In this document: positions 59,353 through 64,000 of the stretch, one piece after another
Numbering within the stretch: the first letter of the stretch is position 1
Layout: the number at the start of each line of letters is the position of its first letter
Origin: Nitrososphaerota archaeon
GTDB lineage: Archaea; Thermoproteota; Nitrososphaeria; Nitrososphaerales; JACPRH01
Reading direction: 5' to 3'
Length of the DNA stretch: 64,000 bases
Assembly: GCA_023379805.1 (NCBI GenBank)
Contig: JAMCPI010000003.1
Location: 1-64,000, forward strand
Translations under genes and position numbers: made by a program
The notes under the pieces: model-generated
The model's database searches: none
Told to the model about the DNA's origin: nothing
The model's input: only the letters and a program-made list of their open reading frames with translations

Positions 59353-60354
59353 TTATTCGACCTGCTGGTCGGGCCACATCATTTTGCGGAGGTCTTTACC
59401 TACCTTCTCGACTGGGTGCTTCTCAAGCTCGGTCATGTATTTGTCAAAGGCCTCTTTACCTTCCTTCCGGTAGGTTTCCACCCATTCTTGGGCGAAGTGG
59501 CCTGACTGAATGTCCTTCAGAGCCTTCTGCATGCCTTTCTTCGAGGGTTCGCCTACAGCCCATGCGCCGCGTGTCAATCCCCCGTATCTGGCAGTTTCGC
59601 TGACTCTACGGTACATTCCACCGATCCCGTATCTCTGTATCAGGTCAACGATGAGTTTCAGTTCATGGAGGCATTCAAAATACGCGATCTCCGGTTGATA
59701 TCCTGCTTCAACCAATGTCTCGAAAGCGTTACGGATCAAGCGGTCTACTCCTCCGCAAAGATCTATCTGTTCTCCGAACAGATCCGTTTCAGCCTCCTCC
59801 TTGAAGCTGGTCTCCAACACCCCGGCCTTTGAGCAGCCAACGCCTTTAGCCATCGCAAGCGCGCGTTTCAACGCCTTTCCAGTGTGATCCTGCTGCACAG
59901 CTACAAGCGCCGGTGTACCGAAGCCTTCTAGGTAGACCTCTCTGACCCTTTGACCTGGTGACTTTGGAGCAATCATCACAACATCAACATTCTTCGGAGG
60001 CACAACCCACTTGAAGGTGATTGCGGCTCCATGCGAGAAGCTCAAGCATTTACCGGCCTTCAAATGAGGAGCAATCTCGTCACGATAAGTGTCGGCCTGA
60101 GCCATATCAGGTATCAAAATGTGGATAATATCCGCCTTCTCAGCAGCCTCCTCAACAGTATAAACATGATGACCGTCAGCCTTAGCCTTCTTCCAGCTCG
60201 CCCCCTCCTTCCTCAAACCAACTATCACATTGAGGCCTGAATCCTTCATGTTGCTAGCCTGCGCATGACCTTGGCTTCCGTAACCGATCACAGCGATAGT
60301 CTCATTCTTGACAGCATCGAGGTTGATGTCTGAATCGTACCATCTTCGACTCAT
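59353..60354 (-). CDS. ilvC: Ketol-acid reductoisomerase
   Basis: From the ATG at 60354 this is a 333-residue class I enzyme of valine/isoleucine synthesis; the frame runs to 60426 but the extra 24 codons look like a leader. AVIGYGSQGHAQASNMKDSG is the Rossmann NADP site. EEAETDLFGEQIDLCGGVDR and YFECLHELKLIVDLIQRYG hold the Mg2+ ligands Asp and Glu. It would reduce acetolactate or acetohydroxybutyrate using NAD(P)H. No ilvB, ilvN or ilvD is adjacent, so this operon is split. Confidence 0.92.
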   Translation of the reverse strand: MSRRWYDSDINLDAVKNETIAVIGYGSQGHAQASNMKDSGLNVIVGLRKEGASWKKAKADGHHVYTVEEAAEKADIIHILIPDMAQADTYRDEIAPHLKAGKCLSFSHGAAITFKWVVPPKNVDVVMIAPKSPGQRVREVYLEGFGTPALVAVQQDHTGKALKRALAMAKGVGCSKAGVLETSFKEEAETDLFGEQIDLCGGVDRLIRNAFETLVEAGYQPEIAYFECLHELKLIVDLIQRYGIGGMYRRVSETARYGGLTRGAWAVGEPSKKGMQKALKDIQSGHFAQEWVETYRKEGKEAFDKYMTELEKHPVEKVGKDLRKMMWPDQQVE

Positions 60355-60507
60355 CTCTCTATCATCCCACAGCGGCTCTGCAAGACTCCGAAGACTAAAA
60401 AGCCTTACTTCACTATCAACAGACAAAAAGGCAGGTTAGCAACCTAACAGTTCATCATCAACCTAGAAGATACATCAATTAATTCTATATAAGTTGTCTT
60501 ATTTAGC

Positions 60508-60550
60508 GGTATATACCTATCTAAGGCAATATTTAAATCAAAAATTGCCT
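60508..60550 (+). promoter_or_regulatory. Palindrome and TATA-flanking inverted repeat upstream of the decahaem cytochrome
   Basis: GGTATATACC (60508-60517) is a perfect 10-base palindrome. AGGCAAT (60524-60530) and ATTGCCT (60544-60550) form an inverted repeat with a 13-base spacer that contains the TATA-like ATTTAAAT. The ATG at 60565 follows by 14 bases, which fits a leaderless transcript. A regulator bound to the arms would block the TATA box. Confidence 0.5.
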
Positions 60551-60564
60551 ATCAATCTCATAAT

Positions 60565-62802
60565 ATGTCAACCAGAAATACATTACCAATAGCATTATCT
60601 ATAATCGCAATAATAATCGGAGCAGCAGCTCTCTACTATGGCGGAACAATCACCGGGGCAAAGGGCCCAGCTGGACCCCAAGGCCCAGCGGGACAAACAG
60701 GACCAGCAGGATCTCAAGGATCTCAAGGACCACAAGGCCAACAGGGACCTCCAGGTTCAGCAGGACCTCAAGGGCCCAAAGGAGATACTGGATCCCAAGG
60801 TCCACAAGGACCGCCAGGACCCCAAGGTCCAGCAGGAGCGGCGGGAGCTGCTGGAGCCGCAGGAGTGGTCGCTGTTGTGCCGGCTCAAACTATTAACATC
60901 ACAATAGGGAGTGTTAACATACCTGCTGACAGGAAGCCCACTGTTGCTTTCAATCTTACAGATGGAAAAGGCGTTCCACTAAGAATAGAAGATGTTCGTG
61001 AAGTAAGATTTCTACTAGCTGCAGTAAAGGTGGATAATGCCACCGGTTTAACCTCTTATCAGGATTACGTAGTCAATACTGTAAATGGTTCAAAATATGT
61101 CTACAAAGGAACGACCGTTCAGCCTGTACTATCTAAAGCAGCGCAAGCAGGTTATGACACTGGCGGTAAATTCAACAAGACTGGAGCTGGACAGTACACC
61201 TACAAATTCGGTCGAGCAGTATCTGAAAACTATAGCAAGACTTCCACTCACGTCTTAGGTATCGCAGCGTCAAGAGATGGACCTAACGGTGAAGAAAGAA
61301 AGTTCGTCGTCAACGTCTTCAAAACATTTGTACCAGCAGGCGGCGAACCTAAAGTAATCCGGGAGATTACCAACAGAACTGCCTGCAACAGGTGTCACGA
61401 CCAGCTCAGAGCCCACGGTGGAGAAAGAATCGATCCTAATCTGTGTGTAATATGTCATTCGCCGCAGACAACCGATCCAGAGACTGGAAGAACAGTCGAC
61501 TTCAAAGTAATGATTCACAAGATTCATGATGGATCTAATCTGCCAAGTGTCAAGGCAGGCAAGCCTTACTATATAGTCGGCTTCAGACAAACAGTAGTGG
61601 ACTTCACAGATATTACGTGGCCTCAAGAGGTGAGAAACTGTGACACCTGTCACACTGGGCCACAAGGAGACCATTTCAAGACAGCACCTAACACCGCAGC
61701 ATGCACATCATGCCATGATAATGTAAATATGACAACGGGGGTCAACCACCCAGCAGGACCTCAGAAGGACTCTGCCTGTAAGCTCTGTCACATACCTGAA
61801 GGAGCAGAGTTCAGTGCCGCCATAACCGGAGCGCATACCATACCTAACAAATCAACACAGCTAAAAGGTGTTAACTTAACCATAGTCAAGGTTGAAAACA
61901 CCGCTGCTGGGAATTCTCCAACAGTTACATTCAGCGTTAAAGACAAAACTGGGAACCCAATTCCACCTGCGCAACTAGCCCTGCTTAGCCTAGTGCTAGC
62001 TGGACCCACGACAGATGTCGGGAAAGTCTTCCGTGAGGATGCGCGAAACGCAACCGATGCTGGTGGCGGCAACTACAAGTATACGTTCGCTGCGAAAATC
62101 CCAGCGAATGCAACAGGCTCCTACACAGTAGGAATCGAAGGCTACAGGAACCAAAACATAACAGTCAGCGGTGGCAAACAGACGACTGTTCGTGATGCTG
62201 GTTTCAACAGGATGGTCTATTTCCCAGTCAGCGACTCTAAAACTATTCCTAGGCGAGTAGTAGTTGACCTTAACAAGTGCAATGCCTGCCACAAGGAACT
62301 TCAAGTTCACGGAACAATTAGAAGAAACGTTCAGTACTGTCCTCTCTGTCATAATCCGAATGCTAGCGATGAGGTACAGAGACCAGCGAACAATATGCCG
62401 CCAAACACGATTAACTTCAAAGTGCTGATACACCTAATTCACTCAGGTGAAGAGGGACAGGACAAGAATTCACGCATCATATATGGGTTCGGCAAATCGC
62501 TTCACAACTTTACTGATGTCAAGTTCCCAGGCAAGCTGAACGACTGCAAGATGTGTCACTTACCAAACACTTACACGCTACCGCTGCCTAACGGTGTCCT
62601 ACCTACAACAGTTACACAGGGCGGTCAAGTATTCAAAGTAACTCAGCCCATTACATCAACCTGCATAACCTGCCACGACAGCGCAGCTGACAAAGGGCAT
62701 GCACAGCTGCAAACAGCTCCACCAGCCATTGAAACCTGCAACGTCTGTCACGCTGAGGGCAAAGACATCGCGGTTTCAAAGGTACACAACCCAGATCCTT
62801 AA
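60565..62802 (+). CDS. Collagen-stalked decahaem cytochrome of MtrC/OmcA-like layout
   Basis: A 745-residue protein. A membrane anchor (about 9-27) leads into 23 Gly-X-Y triplets (about 31-100). A beta-rich domain (about 108-265) precedes the first pentahaem block (C274-H409: CNRCH, CVICH, CDTCH, CTSCH, CKLCH). A second beta-rich domain (about 425-560) precedes the second pentahaem block (C572-H729: CNACH, CPLCH, CKMCH, CITCH, CNVCH). Ten CxxCH sites, five per block, with beta domains before each, is the I-II-III-IV order of bacterial MtrC and OmcA. The second block also has the [12 protein letters not shown]-like counterpart [13 protein letters not shown] stalked extracellular electron exit is the obvious reading. 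Confidence 0.9.
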   Translation: MSTRNTLPIALSIIAIIIGAAALYYGGTITGAKGPAGPQGPAGQTGPAGSQGSQGPQGQQGPPGSAGPQGPKGDTGSQGPQGPPGPQGPAGAAGAAGAAGVVAVVPAQTINITIGSVNIPADRKPTVAFNLTDGKGVPLRIEDVREVRFLLAAVKVDNATGLTSYQDYVVNTVNGSKYVYKGTTVQPVLSKAAQAGYDTGGKFNKTGAGQYTYKFGRAVSENYSKTSTHVLGIAASRDGPNGEERKFVVNVFKTFVPAGGEPKVIREITNRTACNRCHDQLRAHGGERIDPNLCVICHSPQTTDPETGRTVDFKVMIHKIHDGSNLPSVKAGKPYYIVGFRQTVVDFTDITWPQEVRNCDTCHTGPQGDHFKTAPNTAACTSCHDNVNMTTGVNHPAGPQKDSACKLCHIPEGAEFSAAITGAHTIPNKSTQLKGVNLTIVKVENTAAGNSPTVTFSVKDKTGNPIPPAQLALLSLVLAGPTTDVGKVFREDARNATDAGGGNYKYTFAAKIPANATGSYTVGIEGYRNQNITVSGGKQTTVRDAGFNRMVYFPVSDSKTIPRRVVVDLNKCNACHKELQVHGTIRRNVQYCPLCHNPNASDEVQRPANNMPPNTINFKVLIHLIHSGEEGQDKNSRIIYGFGKSLHNFTDVKFPGKLNDCKMCHLPNTYTLPLPNGVLPTTVTQGGQVFKVTQPITSTCITCHDSAADKGHAQLQTAPPAIETCNVCHAEGKDIAVSKVHNPDP

Positions 62803-62814
62803 CAATACCCGCAG

Positions 62815-62852
62815 ACTGGGTCATCCGATTAGGATGACCCAGTTATTTTTTA
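62815..62852 (+). terminator. Hairpin-plus-T-tract terminator of the decahaem cytochrome gene
   Basis: ACTGGGTCATCC (62815-62826) pairs perfectly with GGATGACCCAGT (62832-62843) around GATTA. TATTTTTTAG follows. It is the second bacterial-style terminator in the window, and both follow the cytochrome genes. Confidence 0.78.
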
Positions 62853-62987
62853 GCTAAAGTAACAAGCGACAATAATATTATTTCAAGGAAAAAGAAATGT
62901 TCTTCATTTCGGAAACTAGCTATAACAAGAATCAAATGCAAAGTTTTGTCTTGTTTTTTACGAGGCTACATTAAATGAAGGTGCTGT

Positions 62988-63497
62988 CTAGCTGTCTCTG
63001 GGACTCAGCTGATCTTTTTTCGGGCTATCTTCTCGGGTTTCTTTGACTCGGCTTAACCTGACGTTTAGGACTCCGTTGACATACGATATGTCGATTAGGC
63101 TCAGCCCTTTAGGTATAGAGACCTTCTTCTTGAAATCGTCTCCACCGAAGATTGTAAGTGATCCATCGCGGAGTTCCACCTTGATGTCCTCAATCGGCCC
63201 CGGCACCTCAGCTACAAAGGTCACAGTATCTTTCCCTTCAAGAATATCGTAGTTCCACTTCTTAGCGGTCTGACCTGGGCCAAGCTCCTTCTTCATCATC
63301 TGCCTTATCTCCCGCAGCCAGTAAACCACCAGCGCAGCAGCTAACCCTGCGAGAATAAGGCCCAGTAACCCTCGTTGCACCTTTACTAGGAAGAGAAGCA
63401 GGACACCTACTAGAAAGACGCCGGCTACAAGGATAAACATGGATACCACATCGGCTAGGTAGTTGTTACTCGCCTGCGGAGCCCGGTTATCCGACAA
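62988..63497 (-). CDS. Membrane-anchored small heat-shock (alpha-crystallin) protein
   Basis: A 169-residue protein. Two membrane helices (about 15-35 and 41-62) come first, then an alpha-crystallin domain (about 80-150): WNYDILEGKDTVTFVAEVPG, IEDIKVELRDGSLTIFGG, KKKVSIPKGLSLIDISYVNG and VLNVRLSR. Most Hsp20 proteins are soluble; the two N-terminal helices suggest a chaperone tethered to the membrane. ATTTATAG and a CGTGACGTTACG element near the start on the minus strand form its promoter region. Confidence 0.8.
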   Translation of the reverse strand: MSDNRAPQASNNYLADVVSMFILVAGVFLVGVLLLFLVKVQRGLLGLILAGLAAALVVYWLREIRQMMKKELGPGQTAKKWNYDILEGKDTVTFVAEVPGPIEDIKVELRDGSLTIFGGDDFKKKVSIPKGLSLIDISYVNGVLNVRLSRVKETREDSPKKDQLSPRDS

Positions 63498-63589
63498 TCC
63501 TAGAACCCTTAACTAGATTACGTAACGTCACGCTATAAATCTCTTGCTAACAACGAACTGTAGCGTTGTTTGTCTTGGCAAAGTGGTAG

Positions 63590-64000
63590 CTATGGGGGAA
63601 CTCCCGGCGGCTGGGTCAGAATGAATCCGTTTGCACCGACCGGGATACAGTAGGCAGGCATGTCATTAGAGAATCGGTATGGATCTCCTACTGGGGCGTT
63701 GAAGCCACAGTTTGCCCATGAAGGCCAACTTGCTGTTTTATTGCTGTAAGGATACCAGATAGTGATCGAATAGACAAACCAAGAGTTTGTTGCGTTCACT
63801 CGAGTCGTGCAACCTTGAGGAGTCGCAGCGGCCTTAAGACAGGTGAATATGTATGCCTCACTAGGTGTTCCAGAGAAACATCCTGCACTCGGCCCGCTAC
63901 AACCGTCACCACGCATATACCCGGCACCATTTCTCGGGAGAGATGCATCTGGGAACAGAGCAAAAGTTGTCGTAGTTGTGGTTGCTACAGTGTTTGATTT
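63590..64000 (-). CDS. C-terminus of a Cys-rich secreted protein, cut by the right edge
   Basis: The minus-strand frame is open from the window edge at 64000 to a TAG at 63590-63592 (136 codons). The C-terminus contains Cys in CSGPSAGC, FTCLKAAATPQGC, WANCGF and AYCIPVG; these may pair as disulfides. It is Gly/Pro/Ser/Thr-rich with short aromatic strands (WFVYSITIWYPYSN), like an extracellular domain. No family was recognised. The gene start is outside the window. Confidence 0.6.
   Translation of the reverse strand, partial: KSNTVATTTTTTFALFPDASLPRNGAGYMRGDGCSGPSAGCFSGTPSEAYIFTCLKAAATPQGCTTRVNATNSWFVYSITIWYPYSNKTASWPSWANCGFNAPVGDPYRFSNDMPAYCIPVGANGFILTQPPGVPP

Noticed and set aside
60638-60907. 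An 89-residue plus-strand frame inside the second cytochrome
   Set aside because: A frameshifted reading of the same Gly-X-Y repeat ([12 protein letters not shown]), not a separate gene.

Overview
The window reads as chromosomal DNA of an archaeon related to the Nitrososphaeria/Thaumarchaeota branch, or a near relative such as Aigarchaeota or Bathyarchaeia. Seen in the sequence: a eukaryotic-type topoisomerase IB, archaeal PheRS/TrpRS/PPAT, type II methionine aminopeptidase, DUF1512 and DUF5752 proteins, a tRNA-Trp with an archaeal bulge-helix-bulge intron, a free-standing 5S rRNA, TATA-box (often leaderless) promoters and many TTG/GTG starts. No ammonia-oxidation genes, CRISPR array, 16S/23S rRNA or complete insertion sequence was seen. 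The species assignment is inference.

Layout. 0-2.4 kb: a Toprim protein cut by the left edge, a decayed stretch and a dihydroorotase-type amidohydrolase. 2.4-5.8 kb: a tightly overlapping sdhABCD-type operon (membrane complex II). 5.8-13.4 kb: translation and housekeeping genes (pheT-pheS, trpS, coaD, map), a zinc-ribbon/DUF1512 pair, and a structured convergent intergenic region. 13.4-17.2 kb: a secreted coiled-coil surface protein, 5S rRNA, a sugar-phosphate nucleotidyltransferase, a 3-methyladenine glycosylase and the intron-bearing tRNA-Trp. 17.3-25.7 kb: membrane and surface proteins, an HNH nuclease, a dead LUD-domain gene, a Vps62-like surface protein, a PLP-dependent Cys synthase-like enzyme, a solitary membrane-anchored CuA protein and an ArsA/Get3 ATPase. 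25.8-31.7 kb: a PadR regulator with a drug-type ABC exporter, divergent from an MMPL/RND transporter. 31.7-43.7 kb: accessory DNA with gene remnants (peptide-binding protein, transposase, frameshifted genes), a membrane-anchored sulfite-oxidase-type molybdoenzyme, topoisomerase IB, a TusA-DsrE pair, cupredoxins, thioredoxin reductase and tiny ribbon-helix-helix genes. 43.7-64 kb: an ECF-S-like membrane protein, an F420-type oxidoreductase, tRNA-Arg, a radical SAM enzyme, a DNA methyltransferase, a HerA-like ATPase, two phosphohexomutases, thiL, a Kelch surface protein, an M20 peptidase, ilvC, a membrane-anchored small heat-shock protein and an edge-cut secreted protein.

Most striking are two large extracellular multiheme cytochromes (47.2-49.5 and 60.6-62.8 kb). 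Each has one N-terminal membrane anchor, then a collagen-like Gly-X-Y stalk of about 23-24 triplets, then haem domains. The second has ten CxxCH sites in two pentahaem blocks separated by a beta domain, the order seen in bacterial MtrC/OmcA. The first has eight CxxCH plus one CxxxCH. Each gene stands alone, with an inverted repeat at its promoter and a hairpin-plus-T-tract terminator. With complex II, three copper proteins and the molybdoenzyme, they suggest an electron-transport chain reaching the cell surface. I propose a stalked extracellular electron-transfer device; that function is inference.

The window also holds many decayed genes, mostly outside any ORF list: a LUD-domain pseudogene, a solute-binding-protein stub, a transposase tail, a frameshifted membrane-anchored protein and a frameshifted RHH protein. 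These mark the 19.6, 31.7 and 37-43 kb zones as active sites of gene loss or gain.
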